From: Neoscytalidium dimidiatum
Taxonomy: Eukaryota; Ascomycota; Dothideomycetes; Botryosphaeriales; Botryosphaeriaceae
Direction: 5' to 3'
Length of the DNA: 64,000 bases
Assembly (NCBI GenBank): GCA_037367355.1
Contig: CM074698.1
Location: 372,001-436,000, forward strand
Shown: piece by piece, positions 12,116-23,643 of the stretch
Position numbering within the stretch: position 1 is the stretch's first letter
Layout of the letters: each line of letters starts with the position of its first letter
The notes under the pieces: generated by a model
What the model saw: the letters and a program-made list of their open reading frames with translations, nothing else
Databases searched by the model: none
What the model was told of the DNA's origin: nothing
Made by a program: the position numbers and the translations under genes

Positions 12116-14743
12116 ATGGACTTCCTCAAGTCTGCGGTCGCTTCTGCCATCTCCAAAGGTCCTGCATTTGGCTACTCTTTCGGCGACCGAGTCGACATTG
12201 ACCACTCAATATGGACGCTCCATAACGGCACCAAGAGAGTATGGCCTGGAAGCCCCTTGCGCACGCGCGGCTGATGCTCACTCAATGCGCGCAGGAAGAC
12301 GGCTCAAAGTGCAGCATCTTCTCCTTTGATATCACCGCCAACAAGTCTCGCTTGCCCCTTGCGAAGAACGCGCTACGTAAACTACGCACCATCAGGCACC
12401 CTGGCGTTATAAAAGTGCTGGATACTGTGGAAACGGAGACTTACATATACATCGCGACCGAACGTCTTACCCCGCTTAGCTGGCACACTCGAAGAAAGGC
12501 CCTGGCCGAGGAGACAATTAAATGGGGCCTACACAATGTTGCCAAAACACTTAAGTTCCTGAACAGCGAGGCGAGCTCTGTCCACGGTGCCGTGCGCGTC
12601 TCTTCGGTTTTTACAAGCGAAAGTGGTGAATGGAAGCTAGGTGGCTTCGATATTCTGAGCTCCATGAAGGAAGATGACGCTGTCATTTACAGTTTTGGGA
12701 GTTTGCTGCCCGACTCGAACCGCTATGCCCCACCTGAAATTGCCAAGGGAGGATGGGACGTGATCAAGAGCAATCCAATTACAGCCGTTGACGCGTATGG
12801 CTTTGGCACTGTGGTATTTGAGACATTCAATGGCAGCTTTCAGGGAACGGATCAGCTGGGACAGGTCAAGAGTGTCCCGCCTACCATGCAGCAGAGCTAT
12901 AGGCGTTTGATCAATCCAAGTCCCAAGGCAAGATCAAGTGTTGGTCAATTTCTAGATCAAGGCCAACGCGCAGGAGGGTTTTTCCAGACCCCTCTGATTT
13001 CCTTGACAGAGGGAATAGAAAACCTAGGATTGAAGGGCGAGGTGGAGAGGGACGAGCTGCTTGGTCAGCTCGAGGAAGTAACGGACGACTTTCCTGAAGA
13101 ATTCTTCAAAATGAAGGTTCTTCCTGAGCTGCTTAAGTCCGTCGAGTTCGGTGGTGGTGGACCTAAGGTCTTCGGCCTTGTCATGAAGATTGCATCAAAA
13201 TTGTCGGATGAAGAGTACGACGCCCAGATCACTCCTGTCATTGTCAGACTCTTCCAGAGCCCTGATCGAGCGATACGCGTCTGTCTTTTGGACAATCTGC
13301 CATTGATGATTGATCATCTATCAAATAAGATCGTCAATGACAAAATCTTCCCTCAAATGGTATGATCAGCGATTCATCCTTATCTGTATCTGTGCTGACG
13401 TTTCCCAAGGTTACTGGCTTCTCGGACACAGCACCAGTACTACGAGAGCAGACGGTTAAAGCAGTCCTCACAGTTGTACCAAAATTGTCCGACCGGACAG
13501 TCAATGGAGAACTTCTACGACACCTTGCCAAAACTGCCAACGATGAGCAACCTGGGATCAGAACGAATACTACAATATGTTTGGGCAAGATTGCTAGAAA
13601 TCTTGGTGCAAGTTCACGGACAAAAGTATTGACGGCTGCGTTTGGTCGTGCGTTGCGGGATCCCTTCGTCCATGCGCGAAATGCCGCACTCCTCGCTCTA
13701 GCAGCGACATCCGATCTCTACAGCGAGGAAGACTGTGCGACGAAACTCCTCCCAGGCATCTGCCCATCCCTAGTTGATAAGGAGAAGTGAGTCTCCCGGA
13801 AAACGCCCTTTCATTTCTAAGCTAATATCGTCCAAGGCTCGTCCGCGACCAAGCCAACAAAACTATGGACATCTATCTTACCCGCGTCCGCAAGCACCAA
13901 GCCACCATGCCGGACACCGTCCTCCCGCCACCCAACGCCGCCGGCTCCACCAACCCCAGTGGCAACGGCCCCATACCGCGCATGTCAACGCCGCAAAACG
14001 ACAACTCCTGGGCCGGCTGGGCCATCTCGTCCTTCACGAACAAGCTCGCCGCCGCGACCGGCGACATCCAGACGAGCAACGGCCTCAAGCCGTCGCCCTC
14101 GGACGCCCGCTCCTCCTCCATGCCCCCCCTCGCGACCAGCACCACCCGCCCTACCTCGTCCACCAGCACCGCCTCCACCCTCCACCGCCAATCCCTCAAG
14201 CCCCCCACCGTCTCCTCCCCCGCCCCCTCCGACGACGCCGCCGAAGACTTCGGCGCCGCCTGGGGCGACGACTTCGGCTTCGATGACACCACCAAAGATA
14301 CCACCACCAACGCCGACGCCGTCGACGACGCCTGGGGCGCCGCGACCGACGACGACCCCTTCGCCACGCCCGCACCCGCCTCCTCCCACCAGAAGAAAGA
14401 TCCCGTCCCCTTCGACGACAACGGCGAGCCCGACTTCGCCGGCTGGCTCACCGCGCAGGCCGCCGCGAAGCAGGGCGCCGGGAAGAAGCCGCTGCCCAAG
14501 GGCCTGGCGAAGAAGGACGCCGCGAGCAGGCCGGCTGCGGGGCAGAGGGCGCAGTCGGCGGGGACGGTTGGGTCGGGGGCGAGGAAGGCGGGGTCGGTGG
14601 TCGGTGGGGGAGCGGCTGCTGCGGCGGCGGCGAAGAAGAAGAGGGAAGAGGAGGAGAGGCGGAGGAGGGCGGCGGAGGAGAAGAAAAAGAAGGAGGAGGA
14701 AGAGGAGGCGATGGATGAGGGGTGGGGTGATGCGTGGGAGTGA
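12116..14743 (+). CDS. CEX1: SCY1-family pseudokinase with HEAT repeats (CEX1/SCYL1-like)
   Basis: Exons are 12116-12238, 12295-13359, 13410-13786 and 13837-14743 (823 aa), with introns of 56, 50 and 50 nt. The protein begins MDFLKSAVASAISKGPAFGY, typical of SCY1-like proteins. It continues with a degenerate kinase domain to about residue 270 (LRKLRTIRHPGVIKVLDT, HGAVRVSSVF, RYAPPEIAKGGW) that lacks an intact HRD-DFG catalytic pair. HEAT-type helices follow to about 600 (NLPLMIDHLSNKIVNDKIFP, FSDTAPVLREQTVKAVLTVV). A low-complexity Ser/Thr/Pro linker leads to a highly charged coiled-coil end (KKKREEEERRRRAAEEKKKK) and the terminal WGDAWE. Yeast Cex1 carries tRNA at the cytoplasmic face of nuclear pores, and SCYL1 also works in COPI traffic; which role applies here cannot be told from sequence. 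The start has a strong initiation context. Confidence 0.9.
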
Positions 14744-15504
14744 TGCGGGGAGGACTGTAATGCGATTTTTTGGTGGTTGCTTGGACATCGAGAAGACGGA
14801 TGGGTTTGAGGCATTCTTGGGCGTTTTGCGTGGATATCCTGGATTGAGGGGGGTCGACGAACAGAGCGACGTAGAGCAAACTGTGTAGTGTCCGCAGGAA
14901 GAGGTAGATTGTGGGTCGGCTCTTTTCTTTTCCCTTTCCGCCGTTCGAAAAGCGTAACCGGTGATATCACTTGGGTAATGGCCTTTCTCTGCTTCTTGGT
15001 AGTGTAATAATCTTCTCTTGCTCATCATGACTCTTGCGATTGTCGAGTATACACATGTTCATTCTTTTTTCACTTATTTTCAATTCAAGCAGACCACCAC
15101 CCCCATGGTGAGGGGAAAGGAAAAACAGAAACTCTGAATCGCCCGTCCAATCGACGCCACGAACCAATCTCCAAGGTCTTCTGCCGCGAGAAAAGCGCCA
15201 GAACACCATGAAAACAAGCGAAAGAGGCGAATATGCTGCCGTTCTCAAAGATCCTGAAACTTCATTCCACCCCGCTTCGCCACCTGTCTACCGAAAAGAA
15301 GTATCTCCCTCCTCTCCGCCAAACGCTCATCGAAGGGCGGACAAGGAGGGGAAATTTTCAAAGATTCCACCATCGCAAATCCTATCGACGCCGTAGGGCA
15401 AGGCGCACGCTATTTCTCCACCTTGGGTATTCCATGACCAATCATCAAAAGCGTGCTATCCCCTTTTCTCTCGATCTTTAGTTCATTTTCGCGGCTGAGC
15501 GACT
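14744..15504. other. Convergent intergenic region (3' ends of CEX1 and UBC9)
   Basis: This 760-nt stretch lies between two stop codons on opposite strands. It probably holds both 3'UTRs and polyadenylation sites. No frame with coding character was seen. Confidence 0.5.
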
Positions 15505-16305
15505 TTAGTGAGCCGCGTTCTCTTTGACAATCTGCTTGATTTTCTTCTCGTAGGCAGCGCGATCCTTCTTGAACAGGTTGAAGGCGTCGGCTTGGGCAGG
15601 CGACTCCGGGTTGGGCTCGTCGAGCAGCGACTGGATGCCGAGCAGGATCTCCTTTACGGTGATGGCCGGGCGCCAGCCTTCCTCCTCGTTCAGGATCGAC
15701 AGGCACACCGTGCCCGACGGGTAGACGTTGGGGTGGAAGAGCGGCGGGACGAACTTGCCTACACGACCGTACATCGCATCAGCGAACCGAAAATCTGTGA
15801 AACGCGAAATACAATAAATAAAGGTAGGGAGTGCATACACTTCGGCGGCTTTGTGGGGTATTCTGCTCGGGTGGAGAAAAGATGTTAGCAACTTGAGGTG
15901 ACGGGAGTCAAAGTGAGGGAGCGGAGTGTTGTTCTTGTCTCACCTTCCGGGAATGTCACCTCAAGCTTGAAGACGCCGCCCTCCCAAATGGTGCGGTCCT
16001 TGCCCGGGACGGCGCATTCCCACTTCCGCAGGTCCAGCACGCCCTGTGAGTTCTTCATGGGGCGGGCGACGAAGCCGAAGGGGTGGTCCTTGCGCCACTG
16101 CTTACTGTTATTCATGAGATCAGGATGTTTTATAAAAAGATTGCTGTGCTTCGGTTTCTGACCGGCATGGAGGATTCGTGCGGTGAGGAGGGTGGCGGAG
16201 CGGGAGATGCAGGCGGGGTTTGATGTCTTGGAGTTGGAGCTGTGGGCGGTGGTATGGGCGGAGCGCTTACCGTTCCTCTGCGAGGCGGGTCGTGGCGAGC
16301 GACAT
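15505..16305 (-). CDS. UBC9: SUMO-conjugating enzyme E2 (UBC9)
   Basis: The four minus-strand exons are 16305-16271, 16104-15944, 15862-15839 and 15758-15505 (157 aa, the usual UBC9 length). The spliced protein starts [20 protein letters not shown], matching the N-terminal helix that binds SUMO and the E1. It shows the E2 core with the PTKPPKCKF turn and the active-site segment [14 protein letters not shown], whose Cys forms the SUMO thioester, and it ends [16 protein letters not shown]9 is the only SUMO E2 and acts mainly in the nucleus. Exon 3 is only 24 nt, and without it the conserved YPTKPPKC turn is lost. The introns are 166, 81 and 80 nt. The start is fixed by the 35-nt first exon, which restores the family N-terminus that the open frame alone lacks. 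Confidence 0.97.
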
Positions 16306-17084
16306 GGCGGCGAGTGTTTCGGTGTTGCGCGCGCGATGGTCGGCTAGGCTGAGTGAAGTCCCGAGAGTGAGCGAAGGCGGGTTCTGCGCAGATGGTCAGT
16401 AGGCGGTTGGTAGGACGCGGGTGAGCATTGTCGGATACGAGCACTCACAAGGCGTGGGAGCGCGCAGCGGCTCGTTCAATGGGCTGGACAAAAGAAGGGG
16501 TGAGTGGAGCAGGCTGGCGGAAGGATGCAGAGTGGAAAGACGTAGCGGGCAGCGGCGTCGAGAACGGCGGCCAGCATTACGGTGGGCTGCAGCGCCCGTG
16601 CGCGGCTCAGCCCTGTGGACCGCCCGACGCGGCCCCTCCCGAGCTGTCTCCTTCGAACGTCGCAAGCAGTAATTAGATCTGCTGTGTGTATACTTAGAAG
16701 CACCATGACACCGCCATTGTAGATCATGCCCCAAGCTCATGGCCATCTGCGTTCCATCCCAAACCATAATCTGACCCAAAAGCATCAATCCTCGTGTCCA
16801 CAGGATCGTGTCACGCACAAATGACGTCTCAAAATTGAAGTCTGCCGCTCTTCTCATGGGGTCATGCCCGAAGGATGGTTGATTTCCCGACGTCCTAGTA
16901 ATACGTAGCACCATTCACTGGCGAATGCGTGGACGTGGGCCCTCCAAAGCCCGATACCGCCCGTATCTTTCCGGGATCGCCTTCCACATTATGGCCATCT
17001 AAACCATCCTCCTCCTCGCTCTTCAACTCTTAGCCAGGTAGGTACTAACTCTTCATACGTCCTATTATCTCCGTATTGGGCCCA
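16306..17084. other. Upstream region of UBC9
   Basis: This GC-rich stretch lies directly upstream of the UBC9 start on the minus strand and presumably holds its promoter and 5'UTR. Open frames here have no recognisable motif. Nothing else is supported. Confidence 0.4.
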
Positions 17085-17860
17085 CTAGCTATCAGCATTC
17101 CTCAACAAGCCCTCGATCTCCTCATAGCTTCCGTATTTATCCAGTAACGGCTCCTGAAATGCACTTGCGATCTCGAGCGGACTCATAGAGAACGACTGTC
17201 CTAGACGCCACTGTCTGAAGCAGAGAGAAATAGTAACAAGGAGCATTGCCAAAGTGATTAGAAGGGCGCTGGTGGGACATTCAGGATAGGCAACGTTCAT
17301 ACTGCGATGGCATGTCTCTGCCGCTTTGACATCTTGGTGGAAGGCGCTGTTTGAGGCAAGGATGGCAAAGTGAAAAGACAGATACTGCTAAGCGTTTTTG
17401 TCATCCGGATCGGGATTTGATCACGCCATGTCGCATGGACCGTACTTACCAGAGCTGGGATATGTATTGAACAAAGTGCAATTTGACTCTTATTAGAGCT
17501 GCCGGAAAGCTAGTTCGTAACAAAAGAGAAAAAATAAACCACCAATAGCTGAAAGACCTAAGGTACGGTCCTGGACTTCTTGCATTGTGTCGTGTGATCC
17601 GATGGTATCGTTCCCACCTGCATGGTGGAACATAACAGTCTCCATTGATAACAAAGATGGGTTGTTTGATGGTGGCCAACCTGGCATCGCACGAGAGGGT
17701 CAGATTGACTGCACACCTGCAGTCTCCTTTGTGGACCACTCGATTTGTAATCTTCATAAAGCCAAGTTGCCGGGTTTCTCATCCTCGACGTATTCATCCT
17801 GAGTACGAGACTTTTCTGAACGATCGGATTTGGTAGGCTGGAGAACCACACGGGTACACT
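17085..17860 (-). pseudogene. Relic of a fungal integral-membrane protein gene
   Basis: Three minus-strand reading segments look coding but lie in different frames. About 17851-17700 reads NPATWLYEDYKSSGPQRRLQ and then VCSQSDPLVRC. About 17690-17493 reads TVMFHHAGGNDTIGSHDTMQ and then LSAIGGLFFLFCYELAFRQL, a likely membrane helix. From 17300 to the stop at 17085 the frame contains a helix TSALLITLAMLLVTISLCFR followed by SMSPLEIASAFQEPLL, a tail often seen at the ends of large fungal multi-pass proteins of unknown function. Some frame changes could be introns, but the first switch (about 17690) has no plausible splice pair, and the N-terminal bulk expected of the family is missing. I favour a truncated relic. 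The exact family is not identified. Confidence 0.35.
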
Positions 17861-18601
17861 GGGATCGCTAGACGCAGAATGTTCAGGAACTTGGGTGATC
17901 TCAAGGATGGTTGAGTGGCGATTTTGAGATGCACAAGATTCATGCTAACAGTTTGAAAGGAACTTTTCAGAAACGTAAACTAATATAGTGATGAGATGTT
18001 TGGAGACGAAAGCTGAGAGTTGAAGCAAGCAATTAGAAGACGTGAATAATTGACTTAGAATCTAAGAAGAGATGAAGAGAAGAGAATGAGGGAGTCGAAG
18101 CGTAGCCAAGGATGGCGCGTTCGTATTATTATACACATTTTTCCCCTGAGCGATGCCTATGATAGGTGGAGACGATGCTCAGGCGGTTTTCAAATTAAGC
18201 ACTTCGGCAGCTGCAATGAGAAGATCATCTTTTTCGGGATTCAGAGATCGTTGAAGGCGCGAAAGAACTAAGAAGCCATCACTCTCTTGCGCCTCGTTGC
18301 GTGATCTAGGCTCAGGTTCCACCCAGGGCCTAGATAGCTCATTTAGTCCGATGTCCGAGTGAGTAGATTCCATGATATGGGTGTGGGAGCTCCTGAAGGC
18401 AGTAGTGTTTGTTGTCACCGACGCCCACCGCCTAATTCAACCCCACACCTCTGACCGGCCCGTGCACAACTACCCCTCCGCGCGCCGAGCATCGGTCCCC
18501 GTCGGCACTGCATCATCCACGCCTCGGCACCTCTCCGCCCGCCGCACTTTCCCACACGCATCTCACCAACCCTCGTCGCGGAGCCACCAAACACGACCAC
18601 C
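17861..18601. other. Intergenic region upstream of PEX19, with a short unexplained minus-strand frame
   Basis: The stretch is AT-richer than the flanks and probably includes the PEX19 promoter. A minus-strand frame from ATG at 18373 to 18179 (begins MESTHSDIGLNELSRPWVEP, 64 codons) is Glu/Ser-rich and could be the N-terminal end of the eroded gene to its left. No splice link was found. Confidence 0.35.
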
Positions 18602-19786
18602 ATGGCGGACCAAAAAGCCGCAAAGCCCGACGCGCCCGCGCCCGCAACCGCGCCAGCAAAACGCGTCGAAGACATCCCCGACCCGGACGAAGACGACCTG
18701 GACGACCTGGACGGTGCGTACAACAGACAGCTGGCGCGCCCACCGCCCTCTCGCACGCCCAATGTCTGCGCAAAGCTGATAAACACGTAACAGACGTCCT
18801 GGACGAGTTCTCCGCGACCAAGCTCGACGACGGCAAGCCGGTCGCCCAACAACAACCTACCTCCTCCTCCTCCTCCGCCGCCGCAACAGCGCAGCAGCCA
18901 GCTTCGGCTGCCTCGAAACCCGCGCCCGCACCGGGTGCCGCGCCGGGCACCGAGGATGACATCGACGAGGCAGAGTTCGCGAAGCAGCTGCAGGCAGGGA
19001 TGGCGGAGCTGCTGGGCGGGCTAGGCGAGTCGCCAGAGATGGCGCAGCAGCTGGAGAACCTGGTGAAGGAGCTAGGCACGGCGCCCGCACCCGGCGCCGG
19101 GGCCGCGAGCGGCAGTGGAAGCGGCAGCGGCAGCGGCAGCAGCAGCGCGAAACCCGCTAGCGTAGCAGAAGGCAGCAAGAAGCAAGCGGCGGCCGGCGAA
19201 GACAACTTCCAGGAGCAGATCCGGCGGACGATGGAGCGGATGCAGGCGTCGGGTGAGCAGGCGAGCGCGGCCGCGGCGTCGAGCAGCGGCAGCAATCCGG
19301 ATGACATCCTCGCGCAGATGCTGGCGGAGATGGAGAAGGGCGGGTTCGGCGGCGAGGGCGGCGAGTTTGGGTCCGACGAGGACTTCAGCAAGATGCTGAT
19401 GGGGATGATGGAGCAGCTGACGAACAAGGAGATCCTGTACGAGCCGATGAAGGAGCTGTACGATAAGTTCCCCGCGTGGCTAGAGAAGAACAGGGAGAAG
19501 ACGGATAAGGCGGATCTGGATAGATATGAGGAGCAGCAGCGGTGCGTCAAGGATATTGTGGAGAGGTTCGAGAGGCCTGGGTACTCAGATGACAGCGCGG
19601 CAGATAGGGAGTTTATTGTGGAGAGGATGCAGAAGGTATGGTGACTTACTGAATCAATTGGTGAGCGGTCAGCTAATACGGACACAGATGCAAGCAGCAG
19701 GATCACCGCCGCAGGATTTAGTGGGCGATATGACCGCAGCACAAGAAGCTCTGGGCGAGTTAGATCAAGGATGCGCAACACAATAA
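18602..19786 (+). CDS. PEX19: Peroxisomal membrane protein import receptor PEX19
   Basis: Exons are 18602-18713, 18794-19635 and 19688-19786 (350 aa). PEX19 is a mainly cytosolic chaperone that binds new peroxisomal membrane proteins and docks on PEX3. The N-terminal PEX3-binding part is acidic (RVEDIPDPDEDDLDDLD). The conserved helical core is visible (DEAEFAKQLQAGMAELLGGL, FQEQIRRTMERMQASG, LMGMMEQLTNKEILYEPMKE, YDKFPAWLEKNREK). Between them lies a low-complexity Gly-Ser tract. The short last exon supplies the terminus GCATQ, a C-A-T-Q CaaX box for farnesylation, as expected for PEX19. This box confirms the third exon and the stop. The gene ends 191 bp from the convergent 3' end of its minus-strand neighbour. 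Confidence 0.95.
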
Positions 19787-19977
19787 TAATTACGCGTTCA
19801 CGGTCTACGCTTCTGTATCCATGATTGTGTGAAGTGCGCGAGCGAAGTTGATCCCAAACGCCAGACCCACCGGCCGATGGTCGAACAAATGCAAGGAAGA
19901 GTACAGAAACGCTGTTTCGCGCCGGATCATGCAAGACCTTCGACACTCATTTTGTACAACATCCGCAATATGGTCCT

Positions 19978-20887
19978 TCAACCAACCGTCATGTCCATGG
20001 CATCGTCCTGGTCATCGATCATATACTCTTCGTGAGCTTGCTGCATCGGCTGCGATGTCTGCTCAGCAGCAATATACTCCGAGAAGATATTGTCGTACTC
20101 ATCATCGTCGCTGCCATAGTGGTGGCTCGCGCCATCCTCTCTAGCAGCATTCACACGCTGCTCATCCTCTTCCATCATGGCCAACAACGCATCTAGCTCC
20201 TCGTCTTCCTGCTGTGCCACAGCTTCTACCTCGGCCTCTGAGTTCTGGCTCCACATCGTCTGTAGCGGCGACGAGCGTATATAGTTGTTGAAAACACTCG
20301 GCACGCCCATTGTCATCTGACTGCTGCCGAGCATCGGATCTCGATTCTCGGCGTCCTCGTCGCGCTCATGCTCGTCATCTTCAAGTGGCTCAGCAATGGC
20401 GGGTGCCGAGCGCTCGAGCTCCTCCTGCCGACGCCGCTCCTTCTTCTTGTAGTCGAGCAGCATAATCTATCAAGTCCTCCGTCAGCTCCGACAGCTCCAG
20501 ACGCGTCTTACAGCACGCCATTGGCAAACAAGGTGAATAGCTTACCTGCTCCACCTGCTGAGCCCTGCCAGCCCACCTCCTCTCGTCACGATCATTCGCG
20601 ACCTTCTTGAGGAACATGTCGCGTCGCCGCTCCCTACCCGCGTCGCCGGTGCTCCTCTGGATCAGAGGGTTTGGCTTGACGGCACGCCGCGGGGGCGTGC
20701 CAGCGGATGGTTTCGACGTCATATCCATGTTGAACGTGAAGGCGGTGTTGAAAGTGTTGTGGCTGGTGCTAGGCGCGAGGGGCTGTCGGCGCACAGCATT
20801 GGGCGTTCTCTGCGGCACGAGAGGCGAGGGGCGCGACGGCATGTAGGCGTGCGGTGACTGGGGCGCGGAAGGTATCCAGGCAAGCAT
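19978..20887 (-). CDS. Hypothetical protein with basic helical core and acidic tail
   Basis: Two minus-strand exons, 20887-20546 and 20466-19978, join in phase 0 across a 79-nt intron (276 aa). I do not recognise the family. The N-terminal third is Pro/Arg-rich and disordered. The centre is a strongly charged helical segment that spans the splice (RRRDMFLKKVANDRDERRWA, VEQIMLLDYKKKERRRQEEL), which supports the model. The C-terminal half is acidic with EDEELDALLAMMEEDEQRV and a Gln/Asp-rich end. There is no signal peptide or membrane segment. The composition suggests a nuclear or cytoplasmic scaffold-type protein, but the function is unknown. The gene is convergent with PEX19 and divergent from the Fungal_N gene. 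Confidence 0.75.
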
Positions 20888-21506
20888 GATGATGAGGAGG
20901 AGAAGGTGCGTGGCAATGCACGAGCGAGCAGTTGTGGGTGGGGATTGAGGTGGGGTGTGGTGTGGATGTGGATGTCTGGAGAGAAGAGTAAGACGCGCCG
21001 GGGAATCGATGATGTTGACGAGAGACGCGTTTTCGCGCTAGCGCGTTAATTGGACCGAGGTTTCGGCGACCTAGTGTTTATCTCCGCGTGGTCTGTGCAG
21101 ACAGCTGCTTGCTCTCAAGGGTCTCGTCCGTCCTCTCCCAGTCTTTCTCCCTTGCGTCGTCATGCATTACTCCGCTGCGTGATTGTTCACCAACTCTGCC
21201 AGGCTCACCGGTCTCATGTTTCACCCGCAATTTGTGGCCACTGCCTCCTGTCTTCCATTCGGGCCACGAGTCTGAGACCCGGTGCGGAGCAACTGTGTGT
21301 TGCTTTTCCCGACTACTGAACACAGCATGCTGCAGACATTAAGCGCTCGCGTTACCCACTTGTGGAACGCAAGGATACAGGAGAGAAATTTTCAGCCAAG
21401 ATGTAAAACTTGAAGTACAGCTTTTGGAAGTGGCCTCTTGAGGCAAGGCATCCAACTACGATTTCTACTGACAGATCGACCCGCCCGTCTGCATTATGCC
21501 TTTGCG
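20888..21506. other. Divergent promoter region between the hypothetical gene and the Fungal_N gene
   Basis: This 620-nt stretch separates two divergent start codons. Pyrimidine-rich tracts near 21110-21260 would suit a fungal promoter on the plus strand. No motif is clear enough to name. Confidence 0.4.
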
Positions 21507-23643
21507 ATGGCAGAGGTGATTGGCATCGCTGCATTGTCCGGCCAGGTTGCTCAGTTTGGCCTTCGTGTCTCCGGAACCTTGCATAACTATTCCAACGTCG
21601 TTTCCAGCTCCGATGACCGTATCAACGATCTCGCCAAAGATGTTGAACTGACCGCTGGCATATTTCAAGATGCAGAACGCGTTTTCGACAACCCTGAAAC
21701 CAACGCAGTGCGGAACCAGGATGCTGATGATACGGCACAGAATCTGATCAACAAATACCAGAGTGTTCTCGAAGACCTCGACACGGTGCTGGAAGAGGGC
21801 CGAGCGAAGAAATCACGATGGCCGTTCAGGGACCAGAATCTTGAAGTGATCAACGCCGAGCTGGATCTTAACAATGGCGGGATGCGACTTCTCTTGATGG
21901 CCCTTCGTGTGGCTGCTAGTATAAACGCTGGAAATGCTTTAACAGAGACGGATGACAACAGTATGCAAAAAATGGAAGAGATTCTTTCTGCTCTCGAGGC
22001 AACATCTAGACGATTAGAGGCAGCTCGCACAGAGGCTATCCTTACGGGTGGGTCCCCGAGACCGTATGTACTTCTCGGGTCCATTCGATGGTCTAATGAC
22101 GCCCCTCCTTTGCTAATCTTAGCTCTCAGAGCCCCAGCTCCGGAAGATTCCTTCGTCGCTGATCCCACCGGGAGCACTGAATTCACATACATCGACGATA
22201 GTCCACCATCCCCCAGTCAGCCCGTGGTACAAGCTTCTGCGTTCTCTGACAGCTCGCCTTCAGTTGGTATCCAACCCGACACGTCGAATACAGAGGGCGC
22301 AACAAATAGCAGATCTCATATTCCCTCAGTCGACCTGGAGACCTGCATAGAACACGTTCAAGGGGTGCTGCGCCAGATCGAAGAGGCTAAGGCATCAGGC
22401 GATGTGGATGTGATCATGTCGTCCACAGCTACCCGAGACTTGGTCAATGCGTATGCGAGCACAGAGGCGGTTCTAGAGCAAATCATGAAAGGCAAAGGTT
22501 CCCTCTTGAAGCCAGAACAGCCAGTTCCTCGAGAAACAAGTCAAGGCTCTCTCGATGCGAGCACTGGACTGGGAGGCTCTGTCGTACCTTGCCAGAGGAG
22601 AATAAAGAAGTGGAAATCTAAGATGGAAGAGAAGATCGCAGAAGAATACAAATCGGGCAGCAAGTGGACCAAAATATCCCTGACCTGCGTTCAGTCACAG
22701 CTTCGCAAGCCTGTCCACCATTTCCTCCAACTGCAAAAAAGGTACAATCGGTTCATTAAATTCGTAGACGTCCTTGACCGGACGTTCAGCTTTCCGTGGA
22801 AGTTTTGTTGCACGTGGAAGGTACGTCGCGGAGAGTTCAAAGTCAGCAGTCTCCAGGATTAACTTCTCAAAGGGTATGGAGGACCTCATCAAACAAGCAT
22901 TCTTGTCAGATGCCTCTATCTGCCACCGCGTTTACAAGGGTCATTACGAACTTGTCGGTCCAGATGGCGCAATCATTCTGCCTATGTTATGGACAACGGT
23001 GGTGCAGCCCGGCTGGACCATCACAATGAAAATGCCAGAACTAAGCGGAGCCGCACATGTCTCTCACGCACCGCCTGTGATCTTGTCGGATGACCCATGG
23101 CTGAATCTCAGTCCTCACCGAGGGCGTTCTCTGAAGAGACCTGGAAACCATTCCCCTGTCATCATAGACGTCTGCGAAGGTCCAGAAGGCGTTCAAGTCA
23201 TCCATCAAGACGAACCGGAGGACCTATACTCGGTATCGAGGAAGACTAGATCCGCGCCAAATGCAAGCTTCTATCGAACGGCCAGCGTTGCAGCCCGACC
23301 TGTTACGGAAATAGCGAGGCGAAGATTGAGTCCCACAAGGGCTCTTCTCATTGATGTCTCTCCCCGCCCTCGAACGCGCGGAAAATCGAGGAGTGGCAGG
23401 CTGCGAAGTCTGTCGCCGGTTCCTCCTCCGCCTCCTCCACCTCCGCCACCGCCGGTTGTAATTGATGCAAGTGAAGAGCCAGAAAGCATTCGCGTGCTAT
23501 CACCGGACTTTTCGATTTCGGATTCGGATGACGAGAGTGGCGTCATTTCGGGTGACGAGTCTCTGCTCGGATCGCTTGGTGCCTGCGGTTTTCCAGGCTC
23601 CGCAGAAGAGGCACTGCGGAAATGGACGAATGTGTTTCATTAG
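21507..23643 (+). CDS. Fungal_N (STAND-type N-terminal) plus ubiquitin-like-domain protein
   Basis: The proposed exons are 21507-22063, 22130-22820 and 22873-23643 (672 aa). The N-terminus MAEVIGIAALSGQVAQFGLR and the helices to about residue 180 match the fungal N-terminal domain found on STAND/NLR-like proteins. The second splice joins FVDVLDRTFSFPWKFCCTWK to GMEDLIKQAFLSDASICHRV, followed by GHYELVGPDGAIILP and TVVQPGWTITMKM, the ubiquitin-like domain often paired with this N-terminus. The C-terminal half is disordered, with an 11-Pro run and acidic stretches. The first intron (66 nt, gtatgt donor, gctaat branch) contains no stop and is in frame, so its retention adds 22 residues. No nucleotide-binding domain is present, so this is an adaptor-like member. 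Function is unknown; the family is linked by domain to nonself recognition. An in-frame ATG at 21438 is possible but outside the domain. Confidence 0.8.

Noticed and set aside
12241..12294. ATG at 12241 as the CEX1 start
   Set aside because: It lies inside the first intron; the exon at 12116 supplies the conserved SCY1-type N-terminus.
13873..15028. Long minus-strand frames (365 and 347 codons) opposite the CEX1 3' exon
   Set aside because: Low-complexity Pro/Ser/Gly readings created by the coding bias of CEX1.
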